Origin: Ectobius pallidus
Lineage: Eukaryota > Arthropoda > Insecta > Blattodea > Ectobiidae
Assembly: GCA_964059195.1 (NCBI GenBank)
Contig: CAXKWD010000013.1
Location: 23,102,611 to 23,166,610 of the forward strand
Length of the DNA: 64,000 bases
Direction: 5' to 3'
Position 1 is the first letter of the stretch. Every line of letters begins with the position of its first letter. Under the pieces are notes generated by a model, which searched no databases, was not told the DNA's origin, and worked only from the letters and a program-made list of their open reading frames with translations. Shown here one piece after another: positions 1 to 14,300 of this stretch. The position numbers and the translations under genes were made by a program.

Positions 1-187
1 TTCAGATGCTTCAGAAAGTTTCAACATGTATGGGAAAATCCCAGATGCCCGAAATGCCTTATATAACGTCTGGAGAGACTATGAAGAAATCCGCATATCT
101 GATGTAGCCTTCTACTTGCGTCTGAATCACTCAAGGCTAGTTACGTCAAAACTCAGATGGCGACCTGAAATAAGGAGCGAGATAACT
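1..187 (+). CDS. apolpp: apolipophorin exon 1 of window
   Basis: The frame is open from base 2 and encodes about 62 residues, including LNHSRLVTSKLRWRPEI, a segment typical of insect apolipophorins. The donor is ACT|GTATGT at 188, phase 0. The bases TTCAG at 1-5 could be an acceptor, so the true exon start may be base 6 or upstream of the window. Confidence 0.85.
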
Positions 188-2220
188 GTATGTTTGTTAT
201 GGTATTTGTATTTAGCTTTTCAACATATTATTATGTTTAATAAAACATTTTCAGATATGCCAAACTAGAATAGTTCATGTTATAATAAATTTAAAAATTA
301 ACATTTTGTAGCATTTTGATTGAAGATGTTTCTCTTTTAAAAGGAAATTGAGTGGGAAAAATGATGATGACATCGGAGTTTAGTTTTATGAAATATTATA
401 CATATTTTTGTAGCAGTCAGTACATTCAAATATAGATTAACAGAAACGGCATATATTCTGTTTCCAATGCTATAATTTATGAGGGTTTCGGCTTTCAGTG
501 GAGGGTGAATTTGTACAAGTGAAACATATTAACAGCCCATATTTCAGTGCACGTTCTTTGTTTCATAGTAACCATGGCATGGTTTTTACAAGACGTATTT
601 TTTGCCAGACAAAATGGTAAGCTAATATCAGAGTTTGCTTAAATTAATTGGGAAAATATTGAGATTGTCAATATTATATATTAAACTTTAAAGGATTCAA
701 CTTCTCATAATTAATGTAAGAAAAATTTACCAAATTAGAACTTATTACCACTATGTTTCGATGGGTTCCCCATAATCATAAGCTGAGATCTACTGAGAAG
801 TTGGCTTCTCTGTCCTTCAGGTTGTATGAATTTGAAAACGACGTCATTGTCCTTAGGGATGTCAAAATTTATAAGTCGATCTTTTTTCAGATGTATACTG
901 TGTCCTAAACAGCTAAAACAAGTGATTTCTGAATACAATTCAGTAAAATTTAAAACAATATGATAATGGAACCTTTATTCAGTGAAGTAATATACTATGT
1001 TAATTAAATGACTTCACTTGTACTTACATTTTTGCAGAACGTATGTTTCATGGGCTTTGCCCAAATTTTCAACTGCTAGTCAACTTTCAAATCCTTGCTT
1101 GGAGAATATTGATTTGCCCTCTGGTGTAGATGATATGAACTTCTTGATTTTAAGAACTTCATTAATTTTCCCTCAATTAAAATCATGACCTGTAGACCAG
1201 AAATGATGGGCCACTGCAGATGTCCATGTGTGTATCATGTTTTGATGAATGCACCAAAGTCTTCCAGTTTGGGCTTAGGGTCTTGGGTAACTCATTGATA
1301 CAGCATATGAACCAGTGGCATATTTAGGCATAGGCTTAGGCTTAGGTTTAGGCCTAGTGCATCCAATGTTCATGCAAAATAAATAATGCTGTTTCTCTAA
1401 TTTCAGAATGGAATTCATGACGTTCTGGACTCTGTATGGAATGGCATCATTAATGCTATAGACTATTGGCGACAATACATTAAATCTGAAACGTCTGATG
1501 CTGTGAATGATATCTGGCTGGATTCAAAACCAATTGTGCAGCAGTTTCTGGATGATGTGAGGTAATAAACCTACTAAACATTTATTGGAACATTAACCAA
1601 AGAAAAAACCTTTTTACCATGCTACCATTTTCATTACTTCCAAATGTTTCATTTATTTTTTGTAATTTTAAAGTGAAATTATTATTTACTTTGTATAATA
1701 TTACTGTTTAATTTAAATTTCTGTTGCCCTTTATTATTTTTGATTGTCTAAATAGTCTAGACGTTAGCATTCCTGACTATGGATTTGCCATTTCTGGTTC
1801 AATTCCTGGTATCTCTCAGCAATGGCGGACGCAGAATTTTTTTCGGGGGGGGGGGGATTTGAATAGGTAGAAAGAATACCAAAAAAAAATGAACTAACTT
1901 TCATACATAATTAGTTTATAAAACTGGCCACTTACAATGCATTTTTTTTTCAAATTTCTGGGGGGGATTTATCCCCTCTATCCCCCCCCTGCGTCCGCCA
2001 CTGTCTCTCAGATTCTTCTGAGGTAGGAAGGTGTGGGCTGGGGTGAAGAGAACTGAAGAGTTACGGTACTTCAATAGAAACAAGTATCAGCTCCACATAT
2101 TATGTTAATTGTCATTAATGGCCATTTCTAACAGTGAATGAAAGAGAGGAACATAGAGACATGTTAGAGTTGTAACAGATGGAGAGACCCGTGGTGTCGA
2201 ATTGATGAATTATAAAACTT

Positions 2221-2254
<34 letters not shown>

Positions 2255-5200
2255 CTAGCGTGTGCCCGCGGCTTCACACGCGATAATTATTTCAAAAATT
2301 AAAAATTAAGAGCATAATAGTTAAATCATTATATTTATTAACACCTAAATCACGTGGACTACATACCACAATTAGATAGTGTCGCCTGGTAAAAGCGACC
2401 TCAGATTAGAGATCCCTGGCCCAGAAAACCCCTGCATAGTGAGTTTTGTCCAAGTCGAACAATGTTTGACCATATTTAGGCCTATATTGAATATCCCTCT
2501 TCCGTGTAGGTTGAAAATTTCATACGTCTACGGGCCTTGATATTCTAAACAAATGAATCATCAAGGATGGACTTACAAAATCAAGCGATCGCCTGCGATA
2601 ATTATTTCAATAATTAAAAATTAAGAGCATAATAGTTAAATCATTATATTTATTAACACCTAAATCACGTGAATTACATACCACGATTAGATAGCGTCAC
2701 CTGGTAAAAGCGACCTCAGATTCGAGGTCCTTGGCCCAGAAAACCCCTGTATAGTGAGTTTCGTCCAAATCGAACAACGTTTGACCATATTGAGGCCTAT
2801 ATTGATTATCCCTTTTATAATAATAGTAATAATAATAATCCTCTTCGGTGTAGGTTGAAAATTTCATATGTCTGCGAGCGTTGACATTATAAACAAATGA
2901 ATCGATCAGCGTGAGCTACAACATTCAAGCGATCACGATAGTTTTATGTCCAAGGAATGACAAAAATAGCCAAAGCCTACTGTAATTGATTTGACATTGA
3001 ATGGTATTACTGAAAACTGATGCTTCGAAAACGCAAAAAATACACGTTTTTTGCCCGTTTTTCACTCATAACTCACGAACGAAGGAAAAATTAAAAATGT
3101 AATATGCCAGAAACCTTCCCGGGAATGCACTCAACAACTTCCCAAAGTTTCATGGCGATCGGATGAATGGTGTAGTAATGCATAAAGGACAGACACACAC
3201 ACACACATACATTCATTTATATATATATATATATATGATTTTTAAAATAACACCGCCAAATTAATAACAACACCAAAATATTAAAATTTTGAAATGAATT
3301 TTTCCTGAAAATAAAACCACTTTCACATACCTCTGTGCATAGCAATAACTTTCTTTTACTCTTACCGCCATGTTACAGGAAGAAATTATTAATTTAGTTA
3401 GTGAACCACGTTTATGAAATTGGAATCTACTTCATCTAGTTTGCCTCTCTGTTTAGTTCATTCAAACTATTAGTTTGTGAACTACCCATCACTACCCATC
3501 ACTACCCATCACTAGTGCACAAAGTGGAAGCTACTGAATCCAAAGTACATGAGCCTTTTCCAGCTGACGACTTGCTTCCAGGCCCCCCACACGTGACCGT
3601 GTGTTCTCAGGACATCACAAAAATGTCTCTGTAGATGGTATAACGATAATATAGGAGAAAAATCCCTTTGACACTGGGATTTGAACCCAGGACCTTTGGC
3701 TATCTGTGCCAGTGCTCTACCAGCTGAGCTAAGCCAGAGTTCACTTCACAGTGCAAGATGGAACCTCTCTCCTATGACTGATTGCCCTTAATGGTCTATC
3801 TCACTGATAGACAATATATGTCATATGCAGTACTGTGAGGCACACTAATGAGGTCCCAGTGTCGGAGGAATTTTTTTCCTATAATATTATCATGTAATGT
3901 CCGGCAGAGACAATGATCTGTGGCTCATGAATGCATATGCATATATCTATATAGTATAACGATGATTGGTGCTAAGGAGCCCTGTGCTCACATGTCAACC
4001 AACGGCAGGATCTGAATGAACTCAACCAACACCAAGTTAAAGGTTGAAATGCTAAGTCAGGTTTATTTACTTTCTCTTCCACGGTCCTTTGTTACAGAGC
4101 TTTGCATTGTAGGCACATACTGTAAATGTTTTTTGATTGTTATTATATTCTTCTCATTCCATGCAGAAGGCTTGTAAATCCATTTTGGAATTCAGCATTA
4201 CCTGGAAGAGTCAAAGTATACCGTTTTATGATTTTATTTTTAAATAAGCAACAACCCTCTAAACCCTCTGAAAATTGTTATTTCTGTTCCATTTTGGTGC
4301 TCACAACCTGACAATTGCCTTTGGAATTCAGCCTCTCTTGAAATATCCTGTTCTGTTTTGCAATGTAATTTTTTGTCACTATTACAATTCAGCCTGCCAT
4401 CATTATACCTTCAAAAACAAAAGTTGTGGTTGATCATAACAGTAGAGTAAATGTGGTTCATGCGAGTGAGCGAGATAAACCTTAAGGAGATTATTAAGAT
4501 GTTCAATCTTCGTAAGAGATTCTGTTTGCATGGGTTTATTTATAGTGCAATTAAAATTTACTGTATTTTTTTATTATGACTTTTACTTCATGTCCATAGT
4601 TTTAACTTTTTTACCACAAGCTTATTAAATAGAAACCTGCCTTTAACAGAAAAAATGTTGCAATTCCTTTAAAGACAAGTTTTATTTTACTTTGTTTAGA
4701 TGATACAAAGATTTCTTTTCATTTTAAATTTTTTGCAGTGAGTTGAAGGAACTTTCTGAAGACTTTGAAGAATTAAAAATCTACTTAAATAAATCATATA
4801 ATGCCAATGAGTTCTACATCCGAGATATTGTTGGTATATCCATTTACATAATAGACGAACTCTCACTAAGGTAAGTGTTGAGATCATTAGATATGGATGA
4901 ACAGTTCATAGAATATTAAATGCTAGTGAATAAAAAATGTTCTTTTTGACTTTCAGAGGACACATTGAATCCCTCCCTGATATTATAAATGAAATTTGGG
5001 AAGTGATGGGTGAATCAGGAAAAGCAATACGAAAGTCAATTCTGTGGATCATTGAAACAGTAAGTGTAATTAATTTACACAATTACACAAGAAGGTAAAA
5101 TTTTAAAAATATTCTTACAAGAAAATGGACATAAAAACGAAAAAGAACAAAAGTATTATTCATTCCACAAAAGAACATCTGACAACATTAGAGCATACAA

Positions 5201-8200
5201 AAGGTAGTATAATTAATAAAACAACAGTGAATATAGAAACATAATAGAGCTCATCAAGAAGTATCAACAAACACACAATTTTCATAATTTAATTAAACAG
5301 CAACAAAAGCCTTATAATTGTTTTGTTTTTCAATATGGTCCCCTTGCTTTTCAAAACAGCTCTTTCAGCATTCTAATAGCTTGTGGATGCCTGTAGTAGA
5401 AAATATCGTTGAATGAGCAGCAATCCTTTCTGCACCACATCCCTCACACAGTTCAAACTCTTTTGAAACTGGATTTCTTGGTATCGGACCATCTTGCGTA
5501 CAGTCTCGATTGCTCCTTCAAACTCTTGTCCTTTTGGACCATTTAAACTTTCATTGAGGAGTCATTAATTCATTTCAGACGAAGAAGTGAAGGAGGCAGC
5601 GAATGAGTGGCTTGCTGCTCAGTCAAAGACTTTTTTTCTGCAGGCATCCAGAAACTAGTGAAATGCTACAAGAATGAATTGAAAAGCAGAGAGTCTGTTG
5701 AAAAAAAATACAATACATTTAAGGTTTCTGCTACTGTTTAGATAAAGTATAAACATTTTGCCAATATAACAATAATACAATGATACAGAAGCTAAAATTA
5801 ACTACAACTAATTGAAGTACAAGATGCATGTTTAAATATATATTTAATAACTTTTTGCATGAATCGACAGCTGGAGTCCACCTTACAATTTGTGCAGAAT
5901 GGACACACATATTCCCACTTGCACATGGTTTCTCTTCCTGTTGAATTTTTTGAAACATGCAGATTAGGCATATCTAAAGCTAACGTCCCATGATAAAATT
6001 TTTCGTCCAAATTTCTCAAACCCATCAAATTGGATCATGTGACATCAGCTACTGCCATTGGATACAATTTCATCCTACATTTTCCATCAAATTCTGTTGG
6101 ATACAACCGAATAGAAATTTTTCTAATTTTCTATTAAAAAATATTAAATCAACCAATGCATGTCATTCTTTCCCGATGACACAGAAACACGATATCTTCT
6201 TTCAAAAGCTGATTCTCTGTGCTGCTATCATGGGAATATTTACCAGGAAGATAAAACAAAAAATTAGATTCAAGAAGATCAACTGATGCCAAAGCAGACT
6301 TTGATTTTACCAACAATAATATCTGCAACCATTATTTGAACTGGCACTAGTGTTGAGGTGCTATGGAAATTATGAAACAGAACCAGCAGGTAATGAGGCC
6401 AATATATGTGTCGACCACCATGTCGATTGTGGTAGTGATCGATTTCAGTTTGAGGTAAACAGCTGACAGTAAGTATATTGGGCCAAAATGCACTCTTGTG
6501 TGCTCAGCCAGAAATAATTGTACAGAAACAGTGGCGGACGCAGAAATTTTTTTCGGGGGGGGGGGGGGGGATTTGAATAGGTAGAAAGAATACTAAAAAA
6601 AATTAATCAACTTACATATACAATTAGTTTATAAAACTGGCCTCTTAGAGTACATTTTTTCAAATTTCGGGGGGGGGGGGGTGTAACCCCCCTATCCCCC
6701 CCCTGCGTCCGCCACTGTACAGAAATGCTACTTGATACAACTTTTTGATTACAAAAATTTGATTGTTGTACATTAGCATGACACAGTTGTTTGTGTCTCT
6801 TGAAAAATTCATTTTGTTACATAGGCCTACTGCATTGTCTGCAATCTTCAATTCCATTATAGACTAAAGCAAACCTGAAAGGAAAAGCAATGAAATACAT
6901 GACCATTGTAAGACAATTTGAAATTAAAAACTAAAATGAAATGTTATGATGGTGATGGTGTTCCTTTAACAATATTAGAAAAGAAAGAACATTCCAGCAT
7001 ATCAATATTGTATCTCTACATTTCCTCCCTCACAAGATAGGGAATTGAAATCTTCATAGGATTACTCTTTTTTCCTTACTTCACTGAAAACTCCTTTCTG
7101 AGCTTGACTGTCTTTTAATTTTTGTTGTTGGTTGGAGCATGCTTTCCCCTTTCCAGCTTCTTTTCCACTTCACATTTATGAATATAACTTTTCAAATTAC
7201 AGATCAAAACTTCTTACAAGAAATTAGTGGATTTTATAAATGGAATTCTGAAAGGCGATTCAACAGCACAAATTACGGCAATGCTTGAAAAAATGGTTGA
7301 AAAGTATGATAGGGTAAGTATTCAGATATGATTTTAACTCTGCAGTGCTCGCGCGCTGTTTCAGGACATAGAAGCTCGCGCGGCGTCTGAGAGACGCCGT
7401 TCATGTTTTACGTTGTTTCTATTGTTTTATGTTGTTTTGAGTGTTCATTTTGTTTATTGAGGGTTGTCGTAGTTTATTTAATATTATTGGACATGTTTTG
7501 CGTGCATTGCTTAATTAAAAATATGTGTATTAAGTCAATTTATTGAAAATGAGCATTTAACTAACCATATTGGACACAAATCACTGTTAGCACATTATGA
7601 CTTCAATTAATTAATAATAAAACAATGTTGTTAGGCATGTAACAATTTTAAAATAATTTTAAAATATTATTGTCCTAAGACTATAGGTATAACAACTTCT
7701 ACTACTTGTTACTGATCTCTTCTTATTCCATTTAGAAACTTTGTCCCGCCCTACGAAATATTTAGGCCTATCACATTCACTACAATCATTATCATCATCA
7801 TCTGCTTCTTGTCCAGTGTCCGTTGACTCACTTCTAGACTCCGAAATGTTTTCTTTAGGATCACTATCAGAATCAAGTTCAACATCATCTTCTTCTTCTT
7901 CTAGCAACTTTGCACTATCTTCCAATCATTTGGATCAGAAAGATTATGCTATTTCTTCTCCTTTCCACTCATTGCCAAGCCTAAAGATAAATAATTTCCA
8001 TAGAAAAGATTGGTATTGTAGGTTTATGATCACTAGTTTCTGCAAGAAATTTATTTTAAACCAGTAACTTACCTTGTAACAGTAAAGCTCGCGCGGCGTC
8101 TCACAGACGCCATCTACATTCTCGCAACAATAACTTCACCCCACCGTTGCTAGGTGAAAACTGGAGGGTTGCCGTTTGGATATGTTATTTAAGAGTAGTT

Positions 8201-11200
8201 GACCGAAAGGTAGATGGCAGGTCAGCACAATGGCCTCATAGGTATTCTAGATATAGTGAAATGAATCTGGTCTGGCGTCTGTCAGACGCCACGCGAGCAC
8301 TGCAGGGTTAATGCCTGAAGTATTATAATATTGCATCGTTTAGCTGAATAATTAAACTAAGCAACTAATGGAACAGTAATAACCAAAATGTAGCCTATAC
8401 ATAATTATTGATATAGTTCTTTTAGCTATTATAATATGTATGTGTTTAATTTCAGTTCATTAAGGACCTCCATGTTGCCTTTATAAAAGTAGTTGAGAAT
8501 ATGTGGAACAAGGTAACTACATACATATGGAACAGTTGGTATAACTTCTTACAGAGAATTGAGCCGACTTTCATAAAATTCCTGCATTACCTGGAGAATG
8601 TTGTTTGGAAAGCAAGCCAAGAGATATTAGGTTAGTGCCAGAACTTTCAATGTTATAGTGCTTTCCATAGTGAACTTCATGTTTAATGGAATAATGTCTT
8701 AAGTTTACATGATTATAACCTGATTTATAGTAATTATTCTAACAGGTTTAAAATTTTTGAACAAGCAAATTATAAATTGAATGACTGTGTTTTTGGAAAA
8801 TATAATAATCTGTTCACTAGCTAATCATAGATTTTAATCACTCTGTTAGACGAGACAAATAGTACAATGTCCTCATTGAGCTTGGGATACCCAAAACGTT
8901 AGTTACGCTGATAAAAAGGTGTCTAAATGAAACCTATAGCAGAGTCAGGGTAAATAAACTTATATCAAATAGATTTGCCATTAAAACCAGTTTGAAGCAA
9001 GGTGATCGACTTTACTTTTTAATTTTGTTTTGGAATATGCCATTAGTGAGGTTCAAGAAAACAAAGTAAGCTTAGAATTAAATGTCAATCACCCAATATT
9101 AGCATATGCAGATGATGATTATCTGTTGGGCGATGACATAAACACAATCAGGAAAAAGGCAGAAAGTCTTTTCGATGCCTGCAGGAATGTTGGACTGGAA
9201 ATCAATACAGAAGAGACTAAGTATACAGTCATGAAATGCCAAATAATGTGCTACAAAATATTATAATATATAATTTGAACAAGCAGAGAAGTTTAACCCT
9301 TAATTGTGCTTATGGGGTCTGTGAAAGCCCTCCATTCATTTGTTTTGTAATATTTCATGAGTTAAACATGAGATGTCGTTGAGGCTTTTTGTAATCTTAT
9401 TATATGTTGTTATCTGACCGTTGCTGGAAGTGGTGTGCATTATTGGTGCTCAAAAGTGAAATATCACAGTTTTTAACCGTTTGGACCCCATGTTGTATTT
9501 GTCTACAGTGAGACAGAAAAACTAAAAATTGGTGTGAAAAAGGTGTTATTTCTATTTCAAGCCCATTTTGGATGTGAAAATTGTTAACAACCTTCTTTAA
9601 CCATTAATAATAACGCATTTTTTCATAATATTATGGTTTATAAATAATATTTGTTTTATTTTACTTTTTATTATTATTATTTTTTTATTTGGGGTATATA
9701 AGACCCCACCAGCATATTAGCGCAACCTGAAAACACCAGCATAGTTAAGGGGTATCTGGGAGCAGTAATTACAGATACCAGTAATATTAAGAAAGAAGTT
9801 AAGTGTCGAATGAAATCAGAAAATTCTTGTTTTTATGCAAGAAAGGTAAATAAAAAACAATGCAGGCAAGATGACAGTGGAGTACTGTCAGCATACACAA
9901 CACTAATTGATTTTGTTGGTGTGGCACTTGGTTAAGCAATTAATATGTTTTGCTAACTATATTACAACTTTAGGCATACTAGTCGTACAGTATATTTTAT
10001 TTGATTCTCAAGAATTAAAAGAGGTTTTTATTTGCAGTACTTTTTGAAGTTATAAAACTTTCTAACATATAAAATTCTAATTTTGCAAGCATTTTCAACC
10101 CCCCCCCACCCGCCAGAAATTTCAGTTGCATCCTAACCCTCCTTGTGGGCACCCATGGTTTTGGACAGGATAATTTAATAGCATTCAGTAACTGGAGGTT
10201 ATGGCTGTAATTCAACGAACTGTTAAGACTCTCTGTTCCTAGTACATCATCTAAGTGCACACTTATCAGTACAGTTTTACTCAAAATTTAAATATCAGTA
10301 TAACTTCATATATTATGGTATGCAACAAATTTAACAGTTTATATGAAAAGATGAAAATGAAACTAACTTGTCTACAAAATGTTGAAACTAATGTCATTAT
10401 TAATCTAATGTTTGTCTAGAACTAATGTTACAGCTTTCAAATCATATAACATATCATTTCTTCAAACCTCTTTTTGGAATCAATTCACCACCAAATTTAT
10501 GGGAAAACACGGCACTGAACTTTTTCATATATATATAAAATGTATTGCTTAACTGCTTATGGCTTTATACCAAGTATTTTACAAAAATTTATAATCCCAA
10601 GAATACTTGTGTAAGAAGACATTGTCTCCTTAACTTTAACCCCCCCCCCCCCAAAAAAAATGGGTTTCTCGCATTTATACAGTTAGTTACAAATGTGACC
10701 TCAAGAGAGCAGATATATGCTTTTCTGAGGGCTGCATTCCTACTTTGCAGGGAAAGGTTAGTAGCCTGATATAGAATTTGGTGGACTGGAAAATTGCATT
10801 ACTGATATTGACAGTGACTGCAAATACTTAGTTCATGGAAGTATTAAGGTTTTCAATTAGTTTCAAAAATTTGAAGGTAAAATTTTACAAGATAATGCAT
10901 TTTTTTAATATAACTAATTCAATCCCTGGTACCTCCTCCAATTTGTCTCAGGTAGGGAGGTTTGGAAGGGGTGCACTCATCCTCGTGATACAAACTGAGG
11001 AGCTATTTGATACAGAAGTAGGGTTCTGGTCAAGGAAAACACCATTAACAGTCATGGGTGTTGGCATGCAGACCACATACCCCCAATCCTGCCATCTGCC
11101 TATGGTAGATGACACTGCGGTCAAGTGGTAGGCCTAGTCCCTTCAGGGATGTAGCACCACAGAGTTTAGTTTATTTATTGAAAATGTAAAAAGAATTAAT

Positions 11201-11332
11201 AGAATATATACCTAGTTTTGAAACTAGTATATTTGGGATTTTATTATACGTTTTTTTAATGTCCCCTAATTAGCCCCATTCTGTGTGAAGCTAGTAAAAT
11301 TCCCGTATATTCAAATTGAATAAAGTTTGTTG

Positions 11333-11371
<39 letters not shown>

Positions 11372-14300
11372 TTTATTTGCAGCCAATAGACTTTTTTACA
11401 AGTTTCTGGCATTGTCATAATATCTTACATACTAAATCAGTGAGTTAGAATAAACTTAAGTCTAGTATAGGTTACATGATAATTGGAATATCTACAATGT
11501 TAAGCCTAGATACAATGCATGTTATAATAATTGAAATATTTACAATGTTAAACCTAGATAGCATGTTATAATAATTGGAATATTTACAATGTTAAACCTA
11601 GATATAGCACATGAGGCATTTTTAGGTACTAAACTTACAATATCTTTACAACTAGTTACTTATTAACTAGGTATGTACATAAAATCGTTGCTAGGTACTA
11701 AGGCAGACTTACAATAATTTTTAAATTTGTTATATTGTGTATTCAATAGTCTAGTTATAGTAATTCATCTAATTTGTACAGCACCTTTTCTATTAGGTAG
11801 TTTTTAAGGGCAGATTTGAATTCATTTTTTTGGAGATTTTTTATGTGCGTTGGAAGTTTGTTATAAAATGTGATGCCTCTTACATATGGGTCTTTGTTTA
11901 TTGATTTGTGTTGGTATGCTAGTTGATGGTAGTCCTGGTTTGTTCGAGTATTGTATGAGTGTACTGCGTTATTTTTTTCATGATGGTTTGTATTTTCTGT
12001 TACAAGTAATATTGTCTTATATACATACAGTGAGGTAAGTGTTAGTATATTGTTATTTCTGAAACTTTCCCTACACGACTGCATCCTATTTACTTTGAAC
12101 ATTGTTCTAATGCATTTTTTTTGTAAATTCTGTAGTCTATTCATGTGTATGTTTGCTGCACATCCCCATAGTTCTATGCCATAACTAATCTGTGGAAAAA
12201 CTGTCCCATAATAAACAATCTTTAGAATATTTTCCTCCATTATGTATGCCAATTGCCTTATTAAATATATACTTTTACTAACCTTGTTACAGATATTACG
12301 GTATCTATTTGTTCTTCCCAGTTTAAGTAATTATCTACCCTTATTCCCAGGAATGAGTGAGAGAAGGTTTCTTCAATGACACCTTCATCATTGTCGTTTA
12401 TTTTCAGTTGAAAGATTTCATCCTGATTTCTTGGTTGTAGCTGGAATTTTAACACTTTATTTTTCTTTACATTTATAGTCAGATTATTGCTTTCAAAGTA
12501 CTGAATGAGTGAGGTGGAATTTAGGGTCGAGGACATCTTAAGTACTGTCTGACTGTGAGCTGAAGGCCGAGCTGGTGGCATAGTGGGGGAAAGACATAGA
12601 CAGTAAATGCAAGCGCATGGTAAGGTAGTGGGGGAACGCTAGCTCGGCCTTCAGCTTGCAGTCAGACAGTAGCTCCATTGCTTTATCTGAAAATATAGCC
12701 ATAGTGTCGTCGGCATAAGATATTACTTTAAGGTTTGGAAGTTCTGGTATGTTGTTTACATAAAGAATAAATAACAGGGGTCCTGACACTGAGCCTTGGG
12801 GGATACCATTTTTGACAATTCTGCAGTCCGACTTTATTTTTCTGAAAGAGCCATCTTCCTTGTGAATGATTTCTGTATACTGTGTACGTTCTTGTAGATA
12901 GGATCCAATGAGGTCCTTACTGATACCCCTTATCCCGTACATGTCGAGCTTTGCTAGTAGAGTTTTATGACTGACACAGTCGAAAGCCTTCGAAAGATCT
13001 AAAAATAAACTAACTACTTTTTCATTCCTATCCAATTTAGTCATAACATCATGTATAAATTCAGCTACTACAGATATCGTTGAGTATTTCTTTCTGAAAC
13101 CATGTTGATATTCTTTTATTACATTGTGTTTTGCTAAGAATATGTCTAGTCTGTTTTTTATAATTTTTTTCAAATATTTTACCTAGCGTTGATGTTAGTG
13201 TGATAGGCCTGTAATTACTTACATCTCTCTTATTACTGCTTTTGTGAATGGGTCGTACTATATTTACTTTCAGACAGTCAGGAAATTTACCTTTGGCAAT
13301 TGAGAAGTTTATTAAATGTACTAAAAGATCTACAATATGTGGTTGACACTGTTTTATTAGCTTAGGTGATATCTCATCCCATCCACTAGAATTTGAGTTT
13401 TTAAGACTATTCATGACATTTTTTATTTCTGTCACAGTGGTAGGGTGCAAAAATATTGTTATGTCAGTTGGGTTAATATTGTTTGTTATGGGTGTTGCAT
13501 CTTTATTATTAAGTGATTTAGCTACGTTTATAAAGTATTCATTGAATGTGTTGCATATGGTATCTGGGGTTTTTTCAGTCCTGTCTCCTATATCAAGTAC
13601 AGTGTTTTCATGCAAAGATACTTTCTTTCTGTATTTATTTATTATATTCCATGATGTTTTAGAGATGTTATCAGATTTAGCTATTTGTTTGTAAATAAAA
13701 TGGAAATTTCTGGACCATCTCTCATCAAAGAACTGAAAACCTTAAGCAGTTAAAATTAATGTATTATTTACAGTAAATGGTATTATTCATTGGTTTTCAT
13801 AGTTTGAATGGTATGCTGTGTCTAAAGAAAACTGGTTTTTATGTAAGCAGCACCATTGTTGTTCTTAACAAACGTGTTTTTGTCTTCTTTCTCTCTGCTG
13901 AAAGAGGTTAAGAAATTGAAGATAATTTAACTTTACTATCATACAATTACAATTATGATAAATTATTTTACTTTGAAATACATGAATAAAACAAAGATCT
14001 TAAAAAATATTATCTTTAATCATTGTTACCATATTTTTTGTATGTATGGCCTATATGATTGATATTCATTTTCTTTTTTCAGATTTCTTGTATGAAAGGA
14101 AAAATGATGTTATGGAATCACCATATTTTTCAAGAATATATGCCCTCAGCCAGGATCTGGATAAATTTTACAAGGATATTACCAAGAATGACCTGATTAC
14201 TAATATTAGAAAGTACTCTAAAATATTGTATGATTTCTTGCGAGAAAAATACTTTACACTTGTTCCTTTTGGTAAGTCTTTATTGCATGCTTTCATTCTT

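Larger units (their letters stand above)
11335..13735 (-). mobile_element. CR1/Jockey-type LINE, decayed, (ATT)n tail
   Basis: The copy reads right to left. RT segments: SGWDEISPKLI and NYRPITLTSTLGKIFE (13061-13615), LFLDLSKAFDCVSH, GIPQGSVSGPLLFILY and SYADDTMAIF (12538-13173), a connection region (12261-12520), and the C-terminal GIELWGCAANIHMNRL and FYNKLPTHIKNL block (11755-12252). Frames shift several times, and a 127-bp MITE interrupts it. The 3' end is an (AAT)n run at 11335-11370. It is a sibling of the copies at 17405 and 46979. Confidence 0.85.

Noticed and set aside
3660..3732. possible functional tRNA gene on the - strand
   Set aside because: A and B boxes are good but acceptor and anticodon arms do not pair convincingly, and the sequence lies within an inverted-repeat element.
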